NCBI RefSeq assembly: GCF_015863205.1
Contig: NZ_JACBXQ010000001.1
Coordinates: forward strand, 124,001 to 188,000
Length of the DNA: 64,000 nucleotides
Reading direction: 5' to 3'
Origin: Facklamia lactis
Lineage (GTDB): Bacteria > Bacillota > Bacilli > Lactobacillales > Aerococcaceae
The position numbers and the translations under genes are program-made. This document shows positions 9,114 through 21,647 of this stretch, piece after piece (position 1 is the stretch's first letter; the number at the start of each line of letters is the position of its first letter). The notes under the pieces were generated by a model. The model saw only the letters and a list, made by a program, of their open reading frames with translations, was not told the origin of the DNA and made no database searches.

Positions 9114-9141
9114 TTGCATAGCAAATTAAATGCGATATAAT
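9114..9141 (+). promoter_or_regulatory. Promoter for the UroD/MtaA-like gene
   Basis: TTGCAT (9114-9119), 16-bp spacer, TATAAT (9136-9141), about 50 bp before the ATG at 9189. Confidence 0.6.
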
Positions 9142-9188
9142 ATTATAAGAAATCTTTATTTATAATTTATAGATTGAGGTAATCACTA

Positions 9189-10166
9189 ATGACTCCGAAA
9201 GAACGTAAAAAAGCGATTCGACAAGGTAAAGATGTTGACCGACAACCCATCACTCTATTTCATCCTGATTTTGCAGCTAAAGTCTTAGGAATGACGGTTC
9301 ATGAGTCTACTTTTCAGGCAGAAAATTTAGCTAAAAGAGAAATCAACATGTATTCAACATTCGGTGTGGATGAAGTACAAGTGATGTATACTGGAATGCC
9401 AAAATATACTTCTTCCTTGATCCATGATTTTTCTGACGTGTCGAAACTGGACCCTTTTAACTATAGTTTTGAAAAAGATCGACGACAAAAGATTAATTAT
9501 GAAGCAATTGAAAGAATTCAAGCAGCTATAGGGCAAGAAATCACAATTACTTACGGTGTTTCTGGCCCTATTACGCTTGCAGGTGGATTAATGGGGCATG
9601 AATTACTACTTCGAGGATTACGTAAGGAGAAGGAGATTATACACCAATTACTTCGCTTTACGACAGATTTTTTGAAATCAATGGCTGAAAATTTTAAAGA
9701 ACTAGAACTAAATTTTTGTATTTTTGACCCTGTAGCATCAGGATCACTAATTAGTCCTAAGCAGTATAGTGAATTTGCTCATCCTTATTTAAAAGAAGTG
9801 ATTGCTGATTTTCATCATTACTCTGAAGAAGTCTCTTTACACATATGTGGCAACACCACTAAAATTTTACCAAAGATTGCTGAAACGGGTGCAGATTACT
9901 TTTCATTAGATCAAGTAGTGGATATTGCAATGGCTAAAGAACTTATTGGTGATAAAATAGGTCTGATGGGCAATATCAACCCAACTCAGGTATTGATGCA
10001 AGGAAGCCCTGATATGGTTTATAACGAAGTAGATTTGGCTTATAAAAAAGGACATGATTGTCCGAAAGGATTTATAATTCGTTCAGGATGTGGAGTTCCA
10101 TATGATACACCAGTTGAAAATGTACAAGCATATATAGAAGCAGCAAGTGAATTAGGAAATCGTTAG
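9189..10166 (+). CDS. UroD-superfamily protein of the MtaA/CmuA methyltransferase type
   Basis: 325 residues with a TIM-barrel of the uroporphyrinogen decarboxylase superfamily. YGVSGPITLAGGLMGHE and the zinc-site signature LHICGNTTK, followed by SLDQVVDI, LMGNINPTQVL and IRSGCGVPYDTP, match the MtaA/CmuA branch, which moves methyl groups between corrinoid proteins and thiols. True UroD decarboxylases normally start with an N-terminal RQAGRY motif, which is absent here. No haem-synthesis gene and no corrinoid-binding partner lies nearby. It is probably a zinc-dependent methyltransferase with an unknown methyl donor and acceptor; annotation as a haem enzyme would be misleading. Confidence 0.75.
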   Translation: MTPKERKKAIRQGKDVDRQPITLFHPDFAAKVLGMTVHESTFQAENLAKREINMYSTFGVDEVQVMYTGMPKYTSSLIHDFSDVSKLDPFNYSFEKDRRQKINYEAIERIQAAIGQEITITYGVSGPITLAGGLMGHELLLRGLRKEKEIIHQLLRFTTDFLKSMAENFKELELNFCIFDPVASGSLISPKQYSEFAHPYLKEVIADFHHYSEEVSLHICGNTTKILPKIAETGADYFSLDQVVDIAMAKELIGDKIGLMGNINPTQVLMQGSPDMVYNEVDLAYKKGHDCPKGFIIRSGCGVPYDTPVENVQAYIEAASELGNR

Positions 10167-10268
10167 ATGAGTCGAATGTTGATTTATGATCTTGTTTTGT
10201 GATGTTTTGATCAATTGATTAGTGTATAATAGAAGAAATAGATAAATAATTGTAAGGTAGGTTATGGG

Positions 10269-11432
10269 ATGAAAATTACAGTTGCGGGTATGGGCTATGT
10301 TGGATTATCAAATGCGATTCTATTAGCACAACATAATGATGTGACAGCGATGGAAATTCTTCCAGAGAGGGTAGAACTGATCAATAAGGGAAAGTCTCCA
10401 ATTGTGGATAAAGAAATATCAGAATACTTGGCCAATCAATCGCTTACTCTAAAAGCGACAAATGAACCTCGAGTTGCTTATTCAGGGGCTGAGCTGGTCA
10501 TTATAGCGACTCCTACTAATTATGATGATGAAACCAATCATTTTGATACGAGTGCAGTAGAAGCGGCTTTTGAAATGGTTGCGAAATACGCCCCCGATGC
10601 GACAGTTGTCATTAAATCCACCATTCCAGTTGGATATACCAGCGAGGTTCGTAAGCGGTATAAAATGGACATTATATTTTCTCCAGAATTCTTAAGAGAA
10701 GGGCAAGCGTTATTCGATAATTTACATCCTTCTCGAATTATAGTGGGGGAAGAATCTTACAAGTCTGAGCAAATTGCACAATTATTTGCTCAAGGCGCTT
10801 TGGATGAGCAAATTCCGATTCTTTTAATGCCTTCTACAGAAGCTGAAGCTGTTAAACTGTTCTCGAATACATATTTAGCGCTTAGAATTTCTTATTTTAA
10901 CGAATTAGATACTTACGCTGAAGTAAGAGGTCTGAATGCTCAGTACATTATTGAGGGAGTTGGACTAGATCCAAGAATTGGCAGTCATTATAATAATCCT
11001 TCCTTTGGTTATGGAGGCTATTGTCTTCCTAAAGATACTAAACAACTATTAGCGAATTATAAAGATGTTCCTAATAATTTAATTCAAGCGATTGTAGATT
11101 CTAATGCAACGCGAAAAGAACATATAACAGATCAAATACTAAAAGCTCAACCTAAAACGGTTGGAATATATCGCCTCACCATGAAATCTAATTCTGATAA
11201 TTATCGACAATCAGCTATTATTGATATCATGAAACAAATTAGAGCGGAAGGTAAAGAGATTTTGATATATGAACCTACTTTAAAAGAGGCTACTTTTGAT
11301 GGTGAGAAAGTGATGAATAATTTTGATCAGTTTATAAATTCAGTTGATATAATTCTGGCAAATCGCTATTCAAAAGAATTAGAACAGGTTCAAGATAAGG
11401 TTTATTCTCGTGATATCTTTCATAATAATTAA
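10269..11432 (+). CDS. ugd: UDP-glucose 6-dehydrogenase
   Basis: Oxidises UDP-glucose to UDP-glucuronate with two NAD+, supplying acidic sugar for capsule or teichuronic-type polymers in the cytoplasm. The 387 residues match the short HasB-type Ugd. The N-terminal Rossmann motif is VAGMGYVGLSNAILLA, then ATPTNYDDETNHFDTS, KSTIPVGYT and FSPEFLREGQALFDNLHPSRI; the catalytic cysteine is Cys252 in GYGGYCLPKDT. The substrate is made by the galU genes about 6.5 kb away. A perfect bidirectional terminator separates it from the convergent ATP synthase operon. Confidence 0.95.
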   Translation: MKITVAGMGYVGLSNAILLAQHNDVTAMEILPERVELINKGKSPIVDKEISEYLANQSLTLKATNEPRVAYSGAELVIIATPTNYDDETNHFDTSAVEAAFEMVAKYAPDATVVIKSTIPVGYTSEVRKRYKMDIIFSPEFLREGQALFDNLHPSRIIVGEESYKSEQIAQLFAQGALDEQIPILLMPSTEAEAVKLFSNTYLALRISYFNELDTYAEVRGLNAQYIIEGVGLDPRIGSHYNNPSFGYGGYCLPKDTKQLLANYKDVPNNLIQAIVDSNATRKEHITDQILKAQPKTVGIYRLTMKSNSDNYRQSAIIDIMKQIRAEGKEILIYEPTLKEATFDGEKVMNNFDQFINSVDIILANRYSKELEQVQDKVYSRDIFHNN

Positions 11433-11459
11433 GCTCTACGTAAACGTTATTAATAAAGT

Positions 11460-11495
11460 CCCCCAAAAATTAGATATGAATCTAATTTTTGGGGG
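11460..11495. terminator. Bidirectional terminator between ugd and atpC
   Basis: Perfect 15-bp stem CCCCCAAAAATTAGA / TCTAATTTTTGGGGG with a 6-nt loop. T-rich sequence flanks both sides, so it can end ugd transcripts on the plus strand and ATP synthase transcripts on the minus strand. Confidence 0.9.
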
Positions 11496-11511
11496 ATCAT
11501 TTTATTATTTT

Positions 11512-14321
<2,810 letters not shown>

Positions 14322-14322
<1 letters not shown>

Positions 14323-15857
14323 TAATGATCACTTCCTGAAGCTAGCTCTGGCTGATAAGTAAGGTTAAAATTAGTTGTAAACTTATCTAAAATATTATGG
14401 AGTTCTAATTCAGTAGGCAAGGGACGGTTAGATTCTAAATCTTTTAAAATTTGAGAATAGTTAATGGATAAAAATTCAGTTAATTGTTGCTCATATTTTG
14501 AAATAAGATTTAGTGGAATATCATCAAAGAAACCATGTCCAAGGGCATAGAAAGTTATAATTTGAACTCCTGCTCTTAATGGTCGATGCAAGGGTTGTTT
14601 AAGTATTTCAACAATTTTTCGTCCTCGTCTTAGTTGTCTGGCTGTCATTTCATCAATATCAGATCCGAAAGAAGTAAAAGCTTCTAATTCCCGATAAGAG
14701 GCGAGATCTAGCCTCAGTGTCCCTGATACTTGTTTCATAGCTTTCAGCTGGGCTGCTCCACCTACACGTGAAACTGATAAGCCTGCATTGATAGCTGGCC
14801 GAACACCAGAGAAGAAGAGATCACTCTGGAGAAAGATTTGCCCATCTGTAATAGAAATGACATTGGTTGGTATATATGCTGAGATATCTCCAGCCTGAGT
14901 TTCTACAATTGGAAGTGAGGTAATAGAACCTCCGCCTAGCTCTTTTGATAATTTGGCTGACCGTTCAAGTAAACGAGAATGTAGATAGAAAATATCTCCT
15001 GGATAGGCTTCTCGGCCAGGTGGTCTTTTTAACAAGAGTGACATTTCACGATAAGCTGCAGCTTGTTTAGATAAGTCATCATAAATTATCAAAACATCTT
15101 TACCTTGATACATAAATTCTTCTGCCATTGCTGTTGCTGCATAGGGAGCAACAAAAAGTAGGGGGGCAGGTTTGGAAGCAGAAGCCGTCATCACAACAGA
15201 ATATTTTAGTGCATCATGATTTTGTAGAGTTTGAACAATGTTTTTAACTGTTGACTCTTTTTGGCCAATTGCCACATAGAAACAAATAACGTCTTGATCT
15301 TTCTGATTTAATATAGTGTCAATTGCAAGAGCTGTTTTACCTGTTTTACGATCGCCAATGATGAGTTCACGTTGTCCTCGACCAATGGGAACGAGGGAAT
15401 CTATTGCCTTAATTCCAGTTTGTAAGGGTTCATTAACGGATTCTCTTTCCATAATTCCTGGTGCCTCTATTTCAATAGGGCGAAATTTTTCATTATTAAT
15501 GGGTCCTTTATCATCAATGGGGCGGCCAAGCGCATCTACGACTCGTCCTAATAATTGAGTTCCAACAGGTACTTCCATAGTTCGATTCAGTCGTCGAATA
15601 AGATCACCTTCATGAATTTGATGATAGGATCCAAAAATAATAATTCCAACTTGATCTTCTTCAAGGTTTTGAACCATTCCGATTGTCCCGTCATCAAATT
15701 CAACCATTTCGCCATACATTGCTTTGTCTAAGCCAGAAGAAAAAGCAATTCCATCTCCAACGTAAGAAACAGTTCCCACTTCTTCAACAGCGTCTTCAAT
15801 TTTAAAGTCTTTTATTTGTTGAATAACATCTTGTGTAAATTTTTTATCTAGGGTCAT
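14322..15857 (-). CDS. atpA: F1Fo ATP synthase alpha subunit
   Basis: Non-catalytic nucleotide-binding subunit of F1. 511 residues. P-loop [16 protein letters not shown] has Lys where Gln is usual, a mild change. [25 protein letters not shown] and the arginine-finger segment [19 protein letters not shown] are all present. The N-terminal helix that normally binds the delta subunit ([12 protein letters not shown]) is still there, although the delta encoded next door lacks its usual docking domain. The start overlaps the delta stop by 4 bp (ATGA). Confidence 0.97.
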
Positions 15858-16255
15858 TTGGACACCTCTTCAATTTCTGGAACTTCGATTTGGTCACGTA
15901 AGTTTCGAAGAATTTCTTGACCAGAAAGTTCGTAATAAAATCTTTCACTAATCAGACGAACTCCAATAACAAGAGTAGGGTCAACAATTGTGATCAGTGA
16001 TTTAATTGATAAGCCGGTAATACGCATAAATTGTTTTGCGATTCGGATTTTATCTGATTCGTTTAGAGGAACGGCACTTGATATAAATAATTTTTCACCA
16101 GTAAGTTCTTCGCTGGGATCTTCGCCGTTTTCATCATTTTCTGGTGATATACCTAATATTTTAAGTAATAAATCATCTTCATAACTAACCTGGCGACCAG
16201 CTCCGAGTGCTTGTGATTCAATATCGAATAGGGTTGGGATTTTAGATTTGTTCAT
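15854..16255 (-). CDS. atpH: F1Fo ATP synthase delta subunit lacking the N-terminal six-helix domain
   Basis: Normally links the top of F1 to the b-subunit stator. This protein is 133 residues where the family is about 175-180. The last 75 or so residues fit the delta C-terminal domain ([20 protein letters not shown], then [18 protein letters not shown] and ILRNLRDQI). The first 55 do not look like the OSCP/delta helical bundle; instead they are a short stretch ending in an acidic linker ([14 protein letters not shown]). The start is well supported: GGAGGAA lies 4 nt before the ATG, and the gene overlaps atpF by 14 bp, leaving no room for a missing domain. How it grips alpha is an open question. 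Confidence 0.85.
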   Translation of the reverse strand: MNKSKIPTLFDIESQALGAGRQVSYEDDLLLKILGISPENDENGEDPSEELTGEKLFISSAVPLNESDKIRIAKQFMRITGLSIKSLITIVDPTLVIGVRLISERFYYELSGQEILRNLRDQIEVPEIEEVSK

Positions 16256-16742
16256 CTAATTCCTCCATTCTTTGAATAAAGCTTTTAATCATATTTTGAT
16301 GATCTTCTGGTTTAATTTCGCGTTGTAAAATTTTTTCAGCCATAGCAGATGCCATATGAACGAGTGATTCTTGCATATCTACTGCAAATTGTTGGCGCTG
16401 AATTTTAAGATCCTCTTCAGTCGCATGTATCATTCTTGCTTGTTCTTGGCGGGTTTCTGCTAGCATGGAGTCATGAAGGTGAGTAGCGTCAATATGGGCT
16501 TGACGTGTAATCTGTTCAGCTTCTAAATGGGCTAATTTCAATTTTTCTTCAATTTGAGCTTGCGCTTCTTGATTAACCTTTTTTGCATTTTCTGCTGCAT
16601 CCCAATCATTGCTTATTTTTGTTTGTCGAGCTTCTAAAGTCTCATTAAAAGGTTTCCAAGCAAATTTATAAATGATAATTAGGAGGGTAGAGAATGCAAT
16701 AATAGTTAATAGAGCTTCACCCAGAATTAGGTTTATGTTCAA
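16242..16742 (-). CDS. atpF: F1Fo ATP synthase b subunit
   Basis: Peripheral stator stalk: one N-terminal membrane span (about residues 5-25, LILGEALLTIIAFSTLLIII) followed by a long charged helix that dimerises. I place the start at TTG 16742, 8 nt behind a GAAGGAG site; a GTG at 16751 directly abuts that site and is a less likely start. Length of 166 residues is normal. YKFAWKPFNETLEARQTKI is the usual membrane-exit segment. The end overlaps the start of atpH by 14 bp. Confidence 0.93.
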   Translation of the reverse strand: MNINLILGEALLTIIAFSTLLIIIYKFAWKPFNETLEARQTKISNDWDAAENAKKVNQEAQAQIEEKLKLAHLEAEQITRQAHIDATHLHDSMLAETRQEQARMIHATEEDLKIQRQQFAVDMQESLVHMASAMAEKILQREIKPEDHQNMIKSFIQRMEELDEQI

Positions 16743-16768
16743 TGGGGACACTCCTTCTCTGTAAACTT

Positions 16769-16996
<228 letters not shown>

Positions 16997-17002
16997 CTAA
17001 TT

Positions 17003-17710
17003 TTAATGTGAAATTTTGTGTGATAAATAAACCATTGTTAAAGTTGTAAAAATATAAGCTTGGATCGCACCAATAAAAACAGAAAAACCTTGCCAAATGA
17101 GTTGTAAGGGTAAAGCTGCTCCCCATGTGATTGGAAACCAAACCATAGCAAAAGAGGCAATTAATCCTAATAACACTTCCCCCGCAAAAATATTACCGTA
17201 TAAACGGAGGGCTAGTGTGGTAGTGTTGATTGTTTCTTCCAAAATCTGAATGGGTGCCTTTAAGATGTTGGGTGAGGCATAAAATTGCTTTAAGTGTCCG
17301 CCTAATCCATTAGTTTTAATTCCAAGAATATGGCCGGAGAGAATAGAAATCACGGCAAGACTAACTGTTACGATGGGATCAGCAGTGGGACTTCGCCAAA
17401 ATGAATAGTGTTCTGACACTAATAAAAAGGGGAGACCGATCAGATTAGAGACAAAAATAAACATCAGAAAGGTGAGACCCAAAATAACATAGATCGGTTG
17501 ATGTTGGCCTAATGTTGAATCACAAATTCCTTCTACAAATTCAATAATATATTCCATTAAAACTTGTGCTTTGGAAGGGCGATCTAGTGACAACTGACGG
17601 CTAGTCCATAGACAGATGGCTAACACAATTAATACCACAATGATTGTTGAGATCAGGGTATTAAAATTGAAAGATAAGCCAAAAAAGCGGATAAGCGGCG
17701 TTTCTTCCAT
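17003..17710 (-). CDS. atpB: F1Fo ATP synthase a subunit
   Basis: Stator channel subunit that conducts protons past the c ring. 235 residues with five to six membrane spans. The essential arginine lies in TTTLALRLYGNIFAGEVLLG, followed by the last helix VFIGAIQAYIFTTLTMVYLS. First gene of the eight-gene operon in the order a, c, b, delta, alpha, gamma, beta, epsilon. No separate atpI-like gene is found upstream. A GAAGGAA site precedes the ATG. Confidence 0.96.
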   Translation of the reverse strand: MEETPLIRFFGLSFNFNTLISTIIVVLIVLAICLWTSRQLSLDRPSKAQVLMEYIIEFVEGICDSTLGQHQPIYVILGLTFLMFIFVSNLIGLPFLLVSEHYSFWRSPTADPIVTVSLAVISILSGHILGIKTNGLGGHLKQFYASPNILKAPIQILEETINTTTLALRLYGNIFAGEVLLGLIASFAMVWFPITWGAALPLQLIWQGFSVFIGAIQAYIFTTLTMVYLSHKISH

Positions 17711-17885
17711 TTACATTCCTTCTTTCAATTGATTATGGGCTTATTTTACGCTTTTTTTTGGAAAATTCAAATTTTATAACTGAAAGTTTGGTTTAGATAC
17801 TTTCAATCGACAGAATTTACGCCATATTCAGCGTTGAGGGCCACATACTACTATAATTCAAAAAAAAATATTTCTCAAATTATAC

Positions 17886-17936
17886 AAAAAAAGCTTGCTA
17901 AAGGGTTATCATCGTGGTCCACTTTAGCAAACTTAT
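17886..17936 (-). terminator. Terminator of the galU pair
   Basis: Minus-strand stem AGTTTGCTAAAG / CTTTAGCAAGCT (one G-T pair) followed by TTTTTTT. Separates the galU genes from the ATP synthase operon; the atpB promoter must lie between here and 17710. Confidence 0.85.
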
Positions 17937-17954
17937 TGTAATTAAGAATATTAT

Positions 17955-18830
17955 TTATAAAGATTCAGCCAATTTTTTAATATAAGGGATAAATTCATCT
18001 TTTACTTCTGGGTGGTCAAGTGCGAAAATAATAGAAGCGATCAACATCCCATAGGCTTCTCCTACTTCATACCATTCACCTGGGTATTCATAGGCAAGAA
18101 TTTCATGATTTTGATTATAGTCAATTAAGGCATCCGTCAATTCAATTTCGCCTGTACTACCTGGTTTTAAAGATTCGAGAATAGGAAATATTTCTGGTTT
18201 TAGGATATAACGGCCAGCTGCTGCCAAGTTTGAGGGAGCTTCACCTTGAGGTTTCTCGATTAACCCTTTGATATTAAAAATATGATCTTGATTAGTTGTT
18301 TCAATATCAAGCATGCCATAGCGTTTGGCTTTATCTTCATTCACTCGTACTCCTGCAATGGTAGTTTTACCATATTCGGCATAAAGATTGATCAGACTTT
18401 GTGAGAGGTTTTCTCCTCGAGTAATATCATCCCCTAAGAGGAGGAGGAATGGATCTTCTCCTACAAATGTTTGGGCATGCAGAACAGCATCTCCTAGACC
18501 CTTAGGGTATTGTTGTCGAGTGTAATGAATATTTAAATCAGAAGTTTTGGTTGCAAGTTCCAATAATTTATCTTTTCCTTTGGATTTCAGATTTTTTTCC
18601 AAAGAAAAATTGGCATCAAAATGGTCCTCTATTTCTTGCTTGCCTTTACCTGTAATGATCAGGATATCCTTGATACCAGCTGTTAATGCTTCTTCAACAA
18701 TAAATTGGATCGCAGGTACATCAATAATCGGCAAAATTTCTTTGGCGACTGCTTTGGTAGCAGGAAGAAAACGAGTACCCAATCCTGCTGCAGGAATGAC
18801 AGCCTTGGTTACTTTGGGAAAATGTGTCAT
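17955..18830 (-). CDS. Divergent UTP-glucose-1-phosphate uridylyltransferase paralogue
   Basis: 291 residues. The nucleotide-binding start [26 protein letters not shown] matches GalU, as do GKGKQEIEDHFDAN, YPKGLGDAVLHA, LLLLGDDI and GLIEKPQGEAPSNLA. It differs from its neighbour at family-conserved places: AVAKEILPIIDVPAI for [15 protein letters not shown], and EWYEVGEAYGML for [12 protein letters not shown] near the C-terminus. It lies 13 bp behind the canonical copy, with a GGAGG site inside the end of that gene. It may be a second GalU, a specialised sugar-1-phosphate nucleotidyltransferase or a regulatory partner; sequence alone does not decide. Confidence 0.85.
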   Translation of the reverse strand: MTHFPKVTKAVIPAAGLGTRFLPATKAVAKEILPIIDVPAIQFIVEEALTAGIKDILIITGKGKQEIEDHFDANFSLEKNLKSKGKDKLLELATKTSDLNIHYTRQQYPKGLGDAVLHAQTFVGEDPFLLLLGDDITRGENLSQSLINLYAEYGKTTIAGVRVNEDKAKRYGMLDIETTNQDHIFNIKGLIEKPQGEAPSNLAAAGRYILKPEIFPILESLKPGSTGEIELTDALIDYNQNHEILAYEYPGEWYEVGEAYGMLIASIIFALDHPEVKDEFIPYIKKLAESL

Positions 18831-18843
18831 ATTTAGCCTCCTA

Positions 18844-19713
18844 TTATAAGTTTTGAGCCGTTTCTTTAATAAATTGGATCAAGTTTTTTTTCATCTCAGG
18901 TAAGGTTAGCCCATATTCAATGATTGTTTGCATATAGCCAAATTTATTCCCTACATCATAGCGTTTACCATTGAATTCAAGTGCAAAAACCCGTTGAATT
19001 TGATTTAAACGATCAATGGCATCTGTTAGTTGGATCTCATTCCCTGCACCTGGTTCCTGCGTTTCTAACAAAGAAAAAATTTCAGGTGTTAAGAGGTAAC
19101 GTCCAATAATGGCCAAATTTGAAGGAGCGACTTCTGGTTGAGGCTTTTCAACAAAACGTCTGACATTATAGACACCTTCTGAAAATTCTCTTTCAGGGTC
19201 AATCACTCCGTATTTTGAGGTTTCTTCTTTGGGAACAGGCATAACTGCTAGAGTTGAAGCATGGGTCTGTTCATAATTGTTCATTAACTGCTTGGTTAGT
19301 GGAATTTGATCTACCATCAAGTCATCGCCTAGCATCACGACGAAGGGTTCGTTCCCTACAAAATTTTTAGCTTGGAGAACCGCGTGGCCTAATCCTTTAG
19401 GATAGGATTGTCGGGTGAAGAATAGATTGATCTTATTGAGATCTTTAACTGTAGCCAACAATTCTTCTTTTCCTTTAGCTTCTAAAGCAGCTTCAAGCTC
19501 TTCATTAGCGTCAAAATGGTTTTCAATAGGGCGTTTGCTTCGTCCAGTGACAATGAGAATGTCTTCTATACCAGAATTAATGGCTTCTTCGACAATGAAT
19601 TGAATCGTCGGTTTGTTTACAATAGGCAACATTTCTTTAGGCATTGCTTTGGTGGCTGGTAAAAAACGTGTTCCTAGTCCAGCCGCAGGAATAACAGCTT
19701 TTCTGACTTTCAT
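18844..19713 (-). CDS. galU: UTP-glucose-1-phosphate uridylyltransferase
   Basis: Makes UDP-glucose from UTP and glucose-1-phosphate in the cytoplasm, feeding Ugd, glycolipid and polysaccharide synthesis. 289 residues and fully canonical: [87 protein letters not shown] and [15 protein letters not shown]. First gene of a two-gene operon with a divergent paralogue, followed by one terminator. Confidence 0.95.
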   Translation of the reverse strand: MKVRKAVIPAAGLGTRFLPATKAMPKEMLPIVNKPTIQFIVEEAINSGIEDILIVTGRSKRPIENHFDANEELEAALEAKGKEELLATVKDLNKINLFFTRQSYPKGLGHAVLQAKNFVGNEPFVVMLGDDLMVDQIPLTKQLMNNYEQTHASTLAVMPVPKEETSKYGVIDPEREFSEGVYNVRRFVEKPQPEVAPSNLAIIGRYLLTPEIFSLLETQEPGAGNEIQLTDAIDRLNQIQRVFALEFNGKRYDVGNKFGYMQTIIEYGLTLPEMKKNLIQFIKETAQNL

Positions 19714-19905
19714 AAAATCCCCCTTAACCTTATTTGGTGTTTTTATTCATTCTATGTTATTTAATTAAGGTTCGCAAGACAATAGAGTTTAAATGAAAGG
19801 ATTTTAGAATATACTATGGTTAAATTATGAAGATTTATTTTGAGCCTAGGCAAATTTGAATAAAAGCGCTATAATAACAGTGTTTATTTAGAGAGGAAGA
19901 GTAAT

Positions 19906-20784
19906 GTGAAGCGAATTTTAATCAAAATAGCACTTATATGTTTCTTTAGCATTCTATTTTTTGGTCAGTCAATGAGAGTAGAGGCAGCAAACTTTAAAGA
20001 GCCTTTTGCGATGTTATTGATGGGCATAGATACTGGGGATAAGGGAAGAACTGATCGAGGTCGGTCAGATGTTTTGATGGTAGCGACAGTGAACCCTAGT
20101 ACTGAAAAAGTAGTGGTTACTTCTATTCCACGAGATGCTTATGTGGATATTCCGGGTCATGGAATGGATAAAATTAATCATGCTTATGCTTTTGGAGGGG
20201 CGGACCTTTCTCGAGAAACTGTGCAGTCATGGTTAGGCATTGAGATCCCATATCATGTCTGTGTTGATATGAAAGGCTTAGCCGATATTGTAGATGCGGT
20301 GGGTGGTGTAGATGTAGTTCCGCCATCTAGTTTTGATATTGGGGGATATAGTTTTGTTGAAGGACAACAAACTCATGTAAATGGTGATCAGGCTTTGGCA
20401 TATGCTAGAGAGAGATATACTTCTGGTGGCGATTATGCACGCCAAGAGAGACAACGACAAATCTTATTGGGAATTGTTAATTCTGGTTTAGCGAATGCTT
20501 CCGGAATAAAAGACGTTTTGTCGATGGCTACTCAAATTGAGCATTATTTAGATACTAATTTATCATTAGTTGATTTAGGAAGTTTAGCGCTTGAGCACCG
20601 AGATTTGAATCCACAGATAGATTTTAATCAGTTTCAGGGGGAAGGAACTGAAATTGATGGTATTTATTACGACCAAATCACGGAAGAATCTTTACAGGAG
20701 AATTTAAAAATAATTAAAAGTGAGTTGGAAGTTGGTCCCGATAATATTGAAAATAAGGAACAAACAATTAATAAACCTGCTTAG
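19906..20784 (+). CDS. LytR-CpsA-Psr (LCP) family wall-polymer ligase
   Basis: Probably transfers an undecaprenyl-linked polymer (teichoic acid or capsule) to peptidoglycan outside the membrane. 292 residues starting at GTG 19906 behind AGAGGAAGAG. A signal anchor or signal peptide occupies residues 5-27. The LCP domain follows: FAMLLMGIDTGDKGRTDRGR, SDVLMVATVNP, TSIPRDAYVDIPGHGMDKIN and ALAYARERYTSGGDYARQER, with the conserved Asp and Arg residues that bind pyrophosphate lipid. Divergent from galU and followed by a terminator. Nearby sugar-nucleotide genes fit this role. Confidence 0.92.
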   Translation: MKRILIKIALICFFSILFFGQSMRVEAANFKEPFAMLLMGIDTGDKGRTDRGRSDVLMVATVNPSTEKVVVTSIPRDAYVDIPGHGMDKINHAYAFGGADLSRETVQSWLGIEIPYHVCVDMKGLADIVDAVGGVDVVPPSSFDIGGYSFVEGQQTHVNGDQALAYARERYTSGGDYARQERQRQILLGIVNSGLANASGIKDVLSMATQIEHYLDTNLSLVDLGSLALEHRDLNPQIDFNQFQGEGTEIDGIYYDQITEESLQENLKIIKSELEVGPDNIENKEQTINKPA

Positions 20785-20791
20785 TTAATTT

Positions 20792-20823
20792 AAGAACCGC
20801 TGCTTTATAGCGGCTCTTTTTTT
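20792..20823 (+). terminator. Terminator after the LCP gene
   Basis: Stem AGAACCGCT / AGCGGCTCT with one mismatch, 7-nt loop, then TTTTTTT. Confidence 0.85.
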
Positions 20824-20863
20824 ATAGAGAATAAAAGGAATTCATTAAAGAGGAGAGAGAGAA

Positions 20864-21568
20864 ATGAATGTGATTTATGAAGATAACCATCTTCTGATCA
20901 TTGAAAAACCAGTGAATGTTCCGATCCAAGCCGATAATAGTCAAGACCAGGATTTACTGAGCATGGCTAAACAATATATAAAGAAAAAATACAATAAGCC
21001 AGGAAAGGTTTATTTAGGTTTAGTACATCGACTGGACCGTCCAGTAGGGGGAATTGTTGTTTTTGCTCGGACATCTAAGGCGGCTAGTCGATTATCTGAT
21101 CAATTAAGACGACAGGCTATCGAACGAGGTTATTTAGCCATTGTACGAAGCCAGCATCTTATTAAAAAAGGTACTTTAACTCATTATTTGTATAAAGATC
21201 GAATTCAAAATCAAGTTTATATTGTAGACTCTGACCATGCTCAAGCTAAAAAAGCTGTTTTAAATTATGAAGTGCTCGAAACAATCTTGCATGAAGAACA
21301 TGGCCCTTTATCATTGGTCAAAATAAATCTAGAAACGGGTCGTTCGCATCAAATTCGTGTTCAGTTCGCCAATATTGATGCTAGTTTGTGGGGAGATCAA
21401 AAGTATGGATCCAATCAAAATAAATATGGACAACAAATCGCTCTTTGGGCTTTTGAATTAGGGATGACTCATCCTACAAAAAAAGATTGGATGACTTTTC
21501 ACCTTTCTCCTCCGGAAACACCCATTTGGTCAATCTTTAAAAATACGATCGAATCTCTAAAAAAGTGA
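20864..21568 (+). CDS. RluA-family RNA pseudouridine synthase
   Basis: Isomerises uridine to pseudouridine in rRNA or tRNA. 234 residues with no S4 domain. It opens MNVIYEDNHLLIIEKPVNVP and has the catalytic-Asp motif VHRLDRPVGGIVVFARTSKAA, then RGYLAIV and TGRSHQIRVQFA. Rather short, like the small single-domain RluA members of Firmicutes. The AGAGGAGAG ribosome site is good. The RNA target position cannot be assigned. Confidence 0.9.
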   Translation: MNVIYEDNHLLIIEKPVNVPIQADNSQDQDLLSMAKQYIKKKYNKPGKVYLGLVHRLDRPVGGIVVFARTSKAASRLSDQLRRQAIERGYLAIVRSQHLIKKGTLTHYLYKDRIQNQVYIVDSDHAQAKKAVLNYEVLETILHEEHGPLSLVKINLETGRSHQIRVQFANIDASLWGDQKYGSNQNKYGQQIALWAFELGMTHPTKKDWMTFHLSPPETPIWSIFKNTIESLKK

Positions 21569-21647
21569 AAATTGGGCTATAAAAATGGGAATAGGATTTA
21601 TATAATAGAGAAGAAAACTTATTACTATCTAAATAGGAGGGAAAAAG

